Assembly: GCA_000934455.1 (NCBI GenBank) | Contig: KN892046.1 | Coordinates: 5,533 to 33,265 of the forward strand | Origin: Apostichopus parvimensis | Taxonomy: Eukaryota; Echinodermata; Holothuroidea; Aspidochirotida; Stichopodidae | Reading direction: 5' to 3' | DNA: 27,733 nucleotides | Shown: positions 1-9,941 of the stretch, in pieces | Layout: each line of letters starts with the position of its first letter | How positions within the stretch are numbered: the stretch's first letter is position 1 | Translations under genes and position numbers: made by a program | Notes under the pieces: generated by a model | Seen by the model: the letters and a program-made list of their open reading frames with translations, nothing else | Told to the model about the DNA's origin: nothing | Database searches by the model: none

Positions 1-315
1 CAGGAAGCCTGATATTGAGTTGTGATTCTGATTATTATATTTAGCTAGCTACTATTCCATAAAATCAATGTTCCATATTTGAAAAGAGAAAGGAATGGAG
101 AACAGATTATTTATCTACAGGAAGCATGACACTGAGTTGTGATTCTGATTATTACATTTTAGCTAGTTGCTATTACACAAAATCGCTCATCCATATTTGA
201 AACGAAAAACGATGGAGAACAGAGATTATTTATCTACAGGAAGCATGATATTGAGTTGTGATTCTGATTACTATATTTTAGCTCACTGCTATTCCATAAA
301 ATCGCTGTTCCATAG
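1..315. repeat. Tandem repeat, 117-119 bp unit, about 2.6 copies
   Basis: Units start at 1, 118 and 237, each opening with CAGGAAGC(A/C)TGA. Each carries TTGTGATTCTGATTA and TTCCATA-like blocks in the same order. The array may continue beyond the left edge. It contains no open frame of note on either strand. Confidence 0.9.
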
Positions 316-320
316 ACAAA

Positions 321-326
321 TTTATT
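321..326 (-). terminator. Possible polyadenylation hexamer at the BAK stop
   Basis: AATAAA on the minus strand overlaps the TAA stop of the candidate last BAK exon. If used, the 3' UTR would be only a few tens of bases. Other AATAAA hexamers occur further left in the tandem repeat, so the true site is uncertain. Confidence 0.3.
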
Positions 327-426
327 TTCCGTGATTAGCCACTGATAACATTTGATTTACATCGACAGCACTGCCAGCCAACCAGTTTTCAATATCTTTA
401 CCGGTCAACCAATCCTGCCATATGCC
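322..426 (-). CDS. Candidate last coding exon of the BAK-like gene
   Basis: It follows an acceptor ending CCTTTGCAG, is open in exactly the phase required by the preceding BH2 exon, and runs 34 codons to TAA. The human BAK tail after the BH2 Trp is also 34 residues. The tail begins GIWQDWLTGKD and has no hydrophobic segment, unlike the human transmembrane anchor. The other two frames are closed by stops within about 10 codons. It could be a real soluble tail, an alternative exon, or a chance frame, with the true anchor exon left of the window. I saw no other exon encoding a membrane segment between 1 and 1020. Confidence 0.45.
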   Translation of the reverse strand, partial: GIWQDWLTGKDIENWLAGSAVDVNQMLSVANHGK

Positions 427-3400
427 CTGCAAAGGACACTTATTTGTGTAACAAATTGGTTTAGAAGTTGCATCAGTTACAAGAGACCAAGGAAGGTGAA
501 AATGTAGTGCATACTGAGTAACCGAAAAGTCTGTTCATTTTTATTATGAAGAATATTTGCAAGAGTTGGAAGTTCTTAATAGATTCTTTGACTTGCAGAT
601 TTCATGGGCATCCACTTAAATTCTATCATCCCTTCAATCCTCCCCCCTCCCCTTAGGGGAGGGGAAGGATTGAACCCCCTACCTCATCACTACTCCTCCC
701 CTTCCCCACCTGATGCTCACAAAATACTGTATCATTATATCAACTTATAAATCTGTAAAACTGTCATACGTTTCTGCTAAATCTGCTAAAAAAGGTTGGG
801 AGTAGGGAGTCTGGAATATTGCTCTAGAAATGGTGCATACAATAACAAGGTCAGTACCCAGACAGCTCTATGCTATACATCACATTAATGGCTGTCATTA
901 TATAGCAACATTCAACTTACACATTTTTTTTTTAAATTGTATGAATTCCAGATAAAAACATATTAAATAATGTATTGGTGTGATCTCCTTTCGGAGCTGG
1001 ATAATAATATTGAGCATCTTACCCATCCACCTTGAGACGCAATCCATGATGATATTTTCTCAGTAATAATGAATTTCACAAGGTTTTGAATAATCCTGTT
1101 GATGAACTGTCCGAAGCTTCGTTGGACTTCCATGCCGATGCGATAACCAAACATCAGCAGAGCTGCGATCCTACCCCAATTGATCCCTTGAGTGAATAAC
1201 CTGTAATTAATCAAATCAAATCAAAAAAAGTTACACATCGAATAAAAATAACCCACTGACACTTCAACGTTGTGTAACATCTCTAACAAACATTGAACTT
1301 ACCAAACAATATGCTTAGTAATGATAACAGTACTTAATACTACTGGACCTAAAACATAATGGATTCCAATTGAATTTTAAATCAGAAACAGGACTTTTAT
1401 ACTTTTCATACAATTGATTTGAAGTGTGACATGGTACAATACCATACATAAACTCTTGTTACCAACTGTGCGAGACTACATGGACACATAAGCCATTTAC
1501 TGTACGAACCATTTATCAAAATTCTGCCATATACATTATACATAAATAAACATAATTAGAAAAAACTTAATAAATAAAAAAATAAAAAAGATCTCAAGAA
1601 AGCTTTAATGTGTCACTGCAGAGATGGGTAAGTTTACTGACTTGCAAGGCAAAGATATCTTAGCAGAACTCAAAGAAAAGGATACCACAGTTGTAAGACT
1701 AAAAACAATATTTTACCCCAAATCTGCTAAGTATTTTTTTTGGAATAAGTCTTTGTTTGTACTGAATTGTTTGGAAGAAAGGTATTTCATCTTCGCTACA
1801 AATTCAATTCCCTATAAAATTTGCTTACATTCATAATGAGATACAGGGCATATATCCATTCTTTGACTAAAAATCATATCAAAGTTTTGAATCAATTTTA
1901 ACCACACAAACCTAGAACTGAATTAAATTTTTTTCTAAAACTGAAACACTAGAAAAGTTTGTCAAGAAACATGCTAGTTTGTTTGTCCTTGATATTATGA
2001 AATGTCTTCAAAGCTGTAGTTTACATTGGGTTTTCTATAGTTTCCATTGGGTTTCCTTTTCACAGCCTTAGACTATTACATAATTATATTCAAACATAAA
2101 TTGGACAGCTATCAGAAATAACTTAAAGATCTAAGTGGTGATTGTAATCAATGGAATTGCACTACTTAGCAAATTATCAACCTCAAAAACTTAATATATC
2201 CCAGGGGAAACTTTTTAACAGTCCTAGACGACCAAATTTTGATTATGCTTGCTGAACCTTCTCTTCACCACCTTCACAACGTTACTTCCACTGTGCAGCA
2301 AATCAAAAAGTTTAACTTTCATGCTTGATTGCACATGTGTATCACCAAAATTGATATTTTGGACCCACTTTTGGTATTTTTCACACTCTATTGCTCACTA
2401 ATATTGACAAAATGGCTCCTTTTGAATGGTTTTCTTTTACGCCTTTTGGCCGTACCTCGTTTATCATATACTGCATACATGTACCACCCACATACAGTAC
2501 TGTGTACACTGTAATACCAGGGACTAATTTAGTGTTCAAATTATGTGAACGTACAGACTTTACAGTTTTGATGGTTCTGAAAGTTGTCTCCTATAAAATA
2601 CAATATAGTTCCTGTAAGGCTATAAACAAAACCTGCTAGATCTGTATCTTTGCACTTGAATTAGCAACTTGCCCATTTTGAAATAGCATTTTGCGATGCG
2701 ATCATAACGGTTACATTATTCCGGGCTACAATTATCTGTGTAAGTTAATGCCGATGATACTTTGGAATCTAAATCACACGCAGTACTTCCTGCATATCTA
2801 TGTACAGTGAGTTGCCTTCTCTTCCTTATAAGTCAGATAATATTTGACAAAGTTCCAGTATATAGTATATACATCTCCAGATAGAAAACTAACAAATATT
2901 TTTTGAATTTTTTTCTATCACCCACTTGAAAATTCAAAGCGCGCTTATTGTGTTGACTTTGATAAACTGTGCAAGTTGGAATATTGTTTAGATATTAAGT
3001 GTTTGTTTAGTTCTACCCAGAAGGTCATGTGAAGAACTTCTGGGAAAAAACAATTTAATAAAGTATGCAACAAAGGTACAATAAGGACTTAGATAGCAGT
3101 AGATATGTTATATTGCGCAAAAACTATTTGTACTGTATACACACCGTACTTTGTGTAAAATAATTCTGCAAAAAATTGTAATTTGCTGGGAATGTAACAC
3201 TGTAAATGAGTGAATGAACACACCAACATTTTAGGCCATTACATTGGAGAGTTAAATTATCAGTCACAAAGTTAAACAGTCACATATATATTGTCAGACT
3301 TGCCACTTTGTGTCTTAATTTGAGTTTAATTAAACTTATACTTAAACCTCAAACAGTGTCTGGGCGATGTAATGTTGAAGATCAACTAACACTCATAAGT

Positions 3401-5932
3401 CATAAGCATACATTGTTATCACATGGTGGTTTAGATCTCATCTCCCTACATGTAATGTATCTAGGGAGATAAGATATTGTGCGTGGGTGTGTGTGAGCAA
3501 AACCGTGTGTCATAAACTCCTTCTAGACCGTAACTCTGATGAACTTCAAACTTGGTGGGTAGGTGCCTGACCATGAAAATAAATGCCTACGTGATTGATG
3601 ATATCATAGGTCAAAGGTCAAGAAACTTTAAAATTGCTGATTTAGCCATTTTCTGTTTGTCAGCATGTAGGAAAATGGCATTAAACCACACAATATGTAG
3701 GGAATGATAAGACAGAGCTTAGAATGGACAGATGTAGATGTTCAGGGACGGTGATAAAGATCAACTGAGGTCAAAGGTCATTTTGGCCTAAATTGTGCGA
3801 AAAAGTGTGTCGCGAACTACCCCTACAATGTAAGTCCGATCAGGTTCAAACTTGGTGGGTAGGTGCCTGACCATGAAAAACCAGCGTGATTGAAGATGTC
3901 ATAGGTCAAAGGTCATTATACCACAAGATAGGTAGAGAATAATGGGACAAATTTTAAAATTGTACTTATTGTGGTTGTTAAGGATCGAGGTCAAAGGTCA
4001 ATCTAGTGCATATGAGATGAGGACTGCAACTGCATGGATTGCCCTCTTGTTTACTTTGTTGTTAATGATAATAGATGGAAACTGTTCTTATAGCATCAGG
4101 CTGCTTTTAATGAATACAGTCTACCATATGTGTGCCAATTATCCTTAATGGGATATTCTGGTAGCTCAGTAGTCTGTTACACTGAAGGATTTATCAATTT
4201 ATCTAATCTTTTCAATAATTAAACTCATTGCCCCCCCCCCCCAAAAAAAATGTTGTAAGCCAAACATTGTGCAAATTCAATTTGACAGACTGCAATTCCA
4301 TTGGAAAGCAGTTAATTAATTTTCCATCTTATTCATTTCTAAAAAGTAGGCCATTTTGACATACTTGCCTCCAAATCTGTCATCCAATTGGTGTTTTTTT
4401 TTACATATTGTAGACAATTAATAATTAACTTAATGATGCTGGAAAATGAGTTGTTAGAAACTGAAAGTAATAAATATAAAAATAAAAAAATAATAAAAAT
4501 AAATAAAACACCTGCACATAATTACCTGGAATGATACTATCATCTGCTTGAACCAATAATGAAAATATCACAGCTGGGAGTCACAGGTAAATGTTTACCA
4601 ATGCTTCACCCAAAATTCTTGACATCATAAACTAATAGTCATATCATTGCAATGCTACTCCAGGATAAAAAACAAATATTAGCTCACCTCCTGGCAACAC
4701 CAGCGAACGCACTGTAAGCTGTGGATGGAGTGATGTGTAAAGATGTTATCATGGAACGGAATTCTCCTTCGTACTGGTCGTTGATTTGGTCACCGATCTC
4801 TGCCAATCTCCTGCCTATCTGTGTCGAAGGACTGTAAAAACAAGATAAACCATAAAAAATATCACAAGTTCAGGGGGCCTATTATATATTGTTTACCTTC
4901 TGCACAACGACTTAGTTGATTATTTTTGTTTCTGTACACTACCAAAATATTTTATTAGCATAAAAATTCTTTTTAACTGTGTAGCAGTTGAACAAGTTTT
5001 CATAGCAAATCGCTGCTTATGTTCATTCTGCATACGCTGTACGCTGTATGCTGCATGTTAAATGGTTACCTGTGTAAACCTTTGTAAATCTTTTTAAACA
5101 TGTGTAAACATACATGTATGTGTAAAGGTGCAAACACAGAACTTAAGAAAATTATCTATAGTTTTAAAGTCAATGGTGTTGACCTCGGAAACTTCAGAAC
5201 GTACAGATTATTCCCAGGTATACAGGAGTGTGAAACTAGACAACAAGTCTTTGTGAGCAAGAATTCTTTTGAGTGTGGCAGAAAAGTTTTTAATGTAGAT
5301 TTGAGGATGAGTGACTTTGATTCCCTAGCATATTTAAGGGCAATAATGATGAATGAGAAAGTGGTGTAGTATATACCCACATGGTTGACAATATACTTTC
5401 AAAGTAAACACTATCTATGTCGATAATATTTTCTAAATTTGGGTGATAATTAAGGTCACTGGTCTTACTGACCAACTGTTTAATTTTGTGAATACCATTT
5501 GAATGGCTTTGTTTATAACTGCGTTGTTGCTGCATCGGTAACTGTTCTTATATATCTCTTACTTTGTGTATGCAGTAGTTAGTTCCCTGTACTTATAAAT
5601 GCCATCCCAAATTCCAGCTCGGTAATAATTAATTTTGCTCTTTCAAACTTAATTTACCATTTTTTTGAGCCAGTTATTCCATTTCTTATAAATTAGCTTC
5701 AGTACAAGTACTTAAAGAACTTTAAAACTCACCTCAAAGGATTCATTTGATACTGGGAAAACTCTGGAACACTAGGAGTTGACACACATACTTCACTCTC
5801 TGAACTTTGCATGTCCATTTGAAATCGCTGGTAAAAGAAACTTTGGACTATCCCTTCCGTTTGCTCGTTAACATTCTCCTCTAAGTCAGGAGACACTGTT
5901 GTTGTTGTTTGCACCGTGCTCTGTTGAGCCAT
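322..5932 (-). CDS. BAK1: BAK-like pro-apoptotic BCL-2 family protein (4 coding exons)
   Basis: Members of this family permeabilise the outer mitochondrial membrane in apoptosis. I joined exons 5932..5733, 4831..4688, 1200..1023 and, less surely, 426..322; this gives 627 nt and 208 residues, against 211 in human BAK. BH3 is at residues 72-84 (IGRRLAEIGDQIN, with the Leu76 and Gly80-Asp81 signature). BH1 has GINWGRIAALLMFGYR at 120-135, and BH2 has WIASQGGW at 167-174. Donors are GTGAGT, GTGAGC and GTAAGA, and acceptors end in ACAG or GCAG. All phases close (2, 2, 0), and the last intron falls right after the BH2 Trp codon, the place I recall for the BH2 intron of this family. The last exon encodes a hydrophilic, Trp-rich tail with no membrane anchor, so it is the weak part of the model. 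BAX or BOK are less likely given the GINWGR and GFGYR-like wording. Confidence 0.93.
633..674. repeat. Foldback hairpin, about 20-bp arms
   Basis: The left arm TTCAATCCTCCCCCCTCCCC pairs with the right arm GGGGAGGGGAAGGATTGAA with one or two mismatches and almost no loop. It lies in the last BAK intron. The flanking region 427-1022 holds nothing else I can name. Confidence 0.75.
3506..3915. repeat. Diverged duplicated repeat, about 115 bp, two copies
   Basis: Segments near 3506-3620 and 3803-3915 share GTGTGTC, AACT-C, TTCAAACTTGGTGGGTAGGT, GCCTGACCATGAAAA, CGTGATTGA and the closing ATAGGTCAAAGGTCA in the same order. They are about 297 bp apart. This looks like a fragment of a dispersed repeat family, because related blocks recur near 26870-27120 in the opposite orientation. 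Confidence 0.75.
3608..4000 (+). promoter_or_regulatory. Four perfect AGGTCAAAGGTCA (DR1) sites
   Basis: Identical 13-mers sit at 3608-3620, 3768-3780, 3903-3915 and 3988-4000. This is the DR1 arrangement (two AGGTCA half-sites with a 1-bp spacer) recognised by RXR, HNF4, COUP-TF and PPAR-type nuclear receptors. Two of the four end the duplicated repeat units. Whether they act as an enhancer or are only part of a repeat cannot be told from the sequence. Confidence 0.6.
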
Positions 5933-6265
5933 TTTGTCAAATGTTAGGTTTTTTTTTTCACCGTAAAAAATGAATAAAAACCATCAAAAGGTTTTTAATA
6001 ACAGGAGGATACTGGTCTTGTGAGACTATTCAAGTTGTGAATACTTCCCTGGCTGTTATAATTTATAAATCTGCATGAGAAGAAAAAAAAGAAGGAATAT
6101 ATTGACTTAAGTTAGGAGATTTTATTAAGGATCTTTGTTAAATAAATATACTTAAGATCTGTGGTAAAAAAATGATTAGGGGATATAACTGCCCAATTGA
6201 TTTGTCTTGTACATTTATTAAAGATCAAAACAATCGTTTACTGCAACATTCTAATACAGCAATAC

Positions 6266-6662
6266 CAGGGTTTTCGTTAGTAGCCGGGACCTGGGTCAAA
6301 TGACCCGCCTACTGCACGTACATGACCCAGCTACTTTGCGACGCTCAGTAAAAAAAAAAAAAAATTACGAAAAAAATCGCTCAGTAAAAAAAAAAAAAAA
6401 ATTACGAAAAAAATGGAGAGGAATAAAAACCCACAACCAGGTCAGGTGTGATTGAAACAAAAGGGGTGATAGGGGGCAATATCATTGACCAAACAGCTGT
6501 ATATTGCACCATTTTGCATCTAGAGACTTTTTAAATTGCAATTTTCCGGTTAAGGGGAGGGGGAACCCCCTCCCCTTAGAACCCTACCCCATGTCCGCGT
6601 AAAGACAGTCCCACCTACTTTTCAACTTGACCCACCTACTACATTTCTTAACAAAAACCCTG
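6266..6662. mobile_element. MITE-like element with TIRs and 5-bp target duplication
   Basis: The left end CAGGGTTTTCGTTA is the inverted repeat of the right end TAACAAAAACCCTG, with one mismatch. Further in, GACCTGGGTCAA faces TTGACCCACCTA. AATAC flanks both ends directly (6261-6265 and 6663-6667), as expected of a target-site duplication. The interior has a duplicated CTCAGTAAAA...TTACGAAAAAAAT block at about 6345-6412 and a perfect 13-bp hairpin at 6551-6578. There is no transposase, so the element is non-autonomous. Confidence 0.8.
6551..6578. repeat. Perfect 13-bp hairpin with 2-nt loop
   Basis: TAAGGGGAGGGGG, loop AA, then its exact reverse complement. It lies inside the 6266-6662 element and resembles the G/C hairpin at 633-674. 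Confidence 0.9.
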
Positions 6663-7452
6663 AATACACAAAGGTCATAAGCCATTGTAGTCTAATGATC
6701 TACTGCTTTCAAAACATTTTGTTGTAACCTGTCCCAGGACAAATGGTTAATGTGTTTTCACTAGAAGAAAGCCCGCAAGTTACGAACACATGGAAATCCT
6801 GTTTCACATACAGATATTAATAGCATGAAAGGACAGTGAATAATGCAAACATATGTATCTGCAACATTGGTTAGGCCTCATTAATTTCATTAGAACATAC
6901 ACTAGGTACAGTAGGACACAGTCATTAATATGGAAAGTTTATGATATTTTTTGTCATGAATGTCAGATCAACAATATAGCAAAAGACGGCCAAAATTTGC
7001 ATGATCGATTGGGGAGTTGGAAAGAAGGGAAAGGCTTTCAACATGACATTGGTTGTGATTTGCACAGTGTGCCAATTCTGAGGACATTTGAAATAGCCTA
7101 ACGTTTGGCGATGTTTGCTCTATTTGGTTTGATATGTGATTCTTACAAAGAATTTTGATATTCTGAATTGAAGGTCAGCTAGGTCTACCTTTAGGTAACA
7201 GTTGCTTTAACAAGCTGTTTTTGAATTCCAAAAAGATAAACTTAAACTAAGAACATTCCATGTGGATTGGTTTTACTTACATTGCAGTGATGGCAAAGTG
7301 AGCCAAATTTTGAAAAAAGTGAGGACAACAATGTGACCAGCCTAGGCCGTAGTAGTACCTTGTCTTGTCCAACAAAGGCTTTGGTTAAATAAGTTCTGAC
7401 TTTCATCACTCGCAACAACTGAAATCATGCATATTTTCGCTAGCCGCAGCAT

Positions 7453-7616
7453 TAGGCCTAACATTCTTATTCACGCTGTGGGGGCTAAACTACAATTAGG
7501 CCTACGGCCTTTCATTAAGTTACGTAGGCTGGGCCCTTACTTAGGACTAGGCTGGTAACTTTGGTATATCACTATCCGTTAGGCTAAGTTAACTAGCAAA
7601 TGTACTTGTAGGCCTA
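7453..7616. promoter_or_regulatory. Cluster of three TAGGCCTA octamers
   Basis: The palindrome TAGGCCTA occurs at 7453-7460, 7497-7504 and 7609-7616, with further CCTAGG and TAGGCT pieces between them. It lies upstream of BAK, close to a region with more CG dinucleotides (7790-7930). I know of no assigned factor; function is inferred only from clustering. Confidence 0.4.
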
Positions 7617-8273
7617 CTTTGAAATTCGACTTTGCACGGTGTTTTAAACAAAAAAGATAAACAATCTTGAAGAATACTACCTTCTTGATATTTTCAAAGC
7701 AGTGAATTTTAGTGACTTTCAGCGTAGTCCAATGCAGACTTTCTTTACTTGGCTGTGGTATAGCAGTTTTGTATTACTGTATAGTGCAGTGCGTAACGAA
7801 GACGCGACGACATTTGGATTTTTTCTAACGAATGACTAATGGCAATGGATGTAGCGTTGTTAAGTTAGACTCGCCTATATATTACATTGGTACGTGCGTG
7901 TATGTTGTAATTATATGCGGCGCAAGTTCTAAAAGTGTAATCATTACCTCAAAAGTGACTAACACTGGGGAAGACCATATCGGAAAACACCAACAACTCT
8001 ATCCAGGAGGATGAGTCAGACTTGAGATGATAAACGGCCCCACCCAATGTCTTCTTGTTTACAATATCAAATTATTGTATGCAAAGTGGGATAAAGATGG
8101 CGGTAAATTTCCCCTCACCAATGAATTTATTAATAAATTAATGTTTCAACAAACAAACATGTCACAACATGCCTTACGCATAGAATGCAGTTTTTTCTCA
8201 CACCATTTGTTATGAAAATGTCCTGCATGGTGACCAAAATTAGAAAGGGCATATCGGCAGAAGCAAGCATATC

Positions 8274-8640
8274 TTTAAAGGGTGTGAAAACTGGCGCACA
8301 AAGAAACGTCTCATGCCGGTAATCTGACCTAGTCTCGAATGAGGTGTAACAGAAGTGTTAGACACCACCATCGATCCCAGAAAATACACACACAGCTTGC
8401 TACCGTCGGTAATTTGATACTAGTGTACAGTCAATACATACAGCTACGGTCAATACCCACAACACAGTGTACACAGCAGCGTGGACATCTCAGGTCTAGC
8501 TAAAAGATAACACGGTATCAAGTTTCATTACTGTCTGCATTTTGTAGCGACAAGAAGATAACGTCATTTGCAAGCAATGGAAACCTAACTTTTTCAGAGC
8601 GCGGCATGCGGTTTGGGGCAAGTCTTCTATGCCTTTTAGG
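8274..8640. mobile_element. MITE-like element, copy A
   Basis: It begins TTTAAAGGGTGTGAAAACTG and ends AAGTCTTCTATGCCTTTTAG; the ends are imperfect inverted repeats. It shares its whole length and order with copy B at 22463-22842, including blocks such as GGTAATCTGACCTAGT, CGAATGAGGTGTA and CTGCATTTTGTAGCGACA. The two copies are in the same orientation and differ by scattered substitutions and small indels. No coding capacity was seen. Confidence 0.85.
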
Positions 8641-9040
8641 GGTTAGGGGAGGGGGAAGTGGGCAAATAAAGGGGAAACGAAGGAGATTGTAGGAAAGTAT
8701 AGGGGGAAGCATAGTGACAAGAAGGAGAGGGGAAGGGGACAGAGAAGGGAATGAGAGAGGCAGAGGGGAAGAGGGGGAGGGAAATGAGATGGCGAGATGA
8801 GAGGGGGAATTGAGAGGGAGACGGGGAATGTGAAGGAGGCAGAGGTCTGGGGATCAGATGGAAGGAAGAAGAGAAGGAAATGAGGGTCAAGGGGTAGTGA
8901 CAGGAGAGAAGGGAATGAGAAATTTAGGGAGGCAGATGGAGATGAGAAGGGGATTGGAGGAGAGGGGATATGAGATGTGAGGGGAAAGGAGAGGAGTCGT
9001 AAGATGAGGAAGGGGAGGAGAAAGAGAGGAAATTAATGAT
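8641..9040. repeat. Purine-rich low-complexity tract, about 400 bp
   Basis: The plus strand is almost all G and A here (GGGGAAG, GAGAGG and AAGGAGA blocks), and it begins where MITE copy A ends. The minus-strand frames across it encode only Ser/Pro/Leu low-complexity peptide and are not genes. From 9041 to 9488 I see nothing to annotate beyond ordinary AT-rich DNA. Confidence 0.85.
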
Positions 9041-9488
9041 TGAGGATGTTATAAATGTGCAGTTTTAATTCCATAAAATTTAATCACTGAAACAACACCA
9101 CAAAGCCAGCCTTTATGGAATACTTTTAGAGTGGTGAGGGTTGATAGGAGAGAAACAAACAATAAATCTACAAAAGAAAACAATTTTACTTTGACTATTA
9201 AATAACGTTGAATATATTAAATTGAAACATATTTGGAGAACTAGACATCAAATCCACTATACTTATATACTATAAATTTTGCACAACACACAATGAAAAA
9301 TTATATCATATAGTACTGTTGCATTCAATTCAGCAGCTGTTCACCTTTAGATGAAAGGAAGGCAACAAATAGGACATATTTTAAGGAAGATATGATTTTC
9401 TGCTTCACTTCTATTGCTTCACTTATTTTATTGCTCCATTAATTTGTACAAATTAAAACAAAAACAGGATTTGATTTAGTGCAGGGGA

Positions 9489-9494
9489 TTTATT
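9489..9494 (-). terminator. Candidate polyadenylation signal of YJU2
   Basis: AATAAA on the minus strand lies about 450 bases past the YJU2 stop, giving a 3' UTR of ordinary length over 9489-9941. A 94-codon minus-strand frame within this UTR (9490-9774) has no recognisable domain and is probably chance. Another AATAAA lies near 9427. Confidence 0.45.
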
Positions 9495-9941
9495 TTGACA
9501 GAGATGTCTGGAGAAGTGTGTACAACGAACTGAACCTCTTCCACAATTTGTCCAAACTTTTACGTTTATAATACAGACATTCCACATTTACAGCTTTTAA
9601 CAGTGTTAACCGTAAACATTGTATTACTTTCTGTTCATGAAAGTCTTTAGCAGACACTGAACTTCTTTCTCGAATATCTCTATTACAAACAGAATATCTA
9701 CAGTTATAAATTTCTCTCTCTCCTTCAGTTTCAATTGTGTTCCACAGCACACCTTCATTGTGATCAGTTTCCATGGCAACGCGAAAATCTCCAAAAATGC
9801 TGTTGGGATCATCACTGGATGGAGCGGTGATACCTTTATATGAACTCCAGAATGGGTGTATGAAACATTTATGTTTTCATTTCAATTATCATGAATTCCC
9901 GAGAAGGTTCACCTTACACCCCACTTATGCAAATCATGAAA

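Larger units (their letters stand above)
1201..4687 (-). other. BAK intron 3 (large, repeat-bearing)
   Basis: It is bounded by donor GTGAGC at 4687 and acceptor TTAATTACAG ending at 1201. Short open frames inside it on either strand (for example 1624-1836 plus) match nothing I recognise and look like chance. It contains an imperfect hairpin at 3435-3475 (ATCTCATCTCCCTA against TAGGGAGATAAGAT) and the DR1-bearing repeat at about 3500-4020. A poly-C/poly-A run lies near 4231-4250. Confidence 0.85.
6052..7680 (-). other. Possible 5' UTR intron of BAK and upstream region
   Basis: Upstream of the BAK ATG (5932) the minus strand has a possible acceptor, TTATAACAG, ending at 6053, so an exon could begin at 6052. 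A GTAGTA donor sits at 7680, after an AAG at 7683-7681. A first non-coding exon near 7681-7830, in CG-containing DNA, would fit. This is inference from splice-site wording only. The interval also contains the 6266-6662 MITE and three TAGGCCTA octamers; the plus-strand frame at 6853-7101 looks like chance. Confidence 0.25.

Noticed and set aside
633..674. Hairpin considered as a transcription terminator
   Set aside because: The window is eukaryotic and the hairpin is intronic; it fits a foldback repeat better.
5100..5369. Plus-strand 89-codon frame
   Set aside because: Lies in BAK intron 2, overlaps other frames on the opposite strand, shows no domain, and has no splice or promoter support.
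8518..8890. Minus-strand frames rich in Ser, Pro and Leu
   Set aside because: They are the translation of a purine-rich tract and a MITE end, not coding sequence.
9490..9774. 94-codon minus-strand frame past the YJU2 stop
   Set aside because: Falls in the probable 3' UTR, has no family resemblance, and no separate promoter or splice signals were seen.
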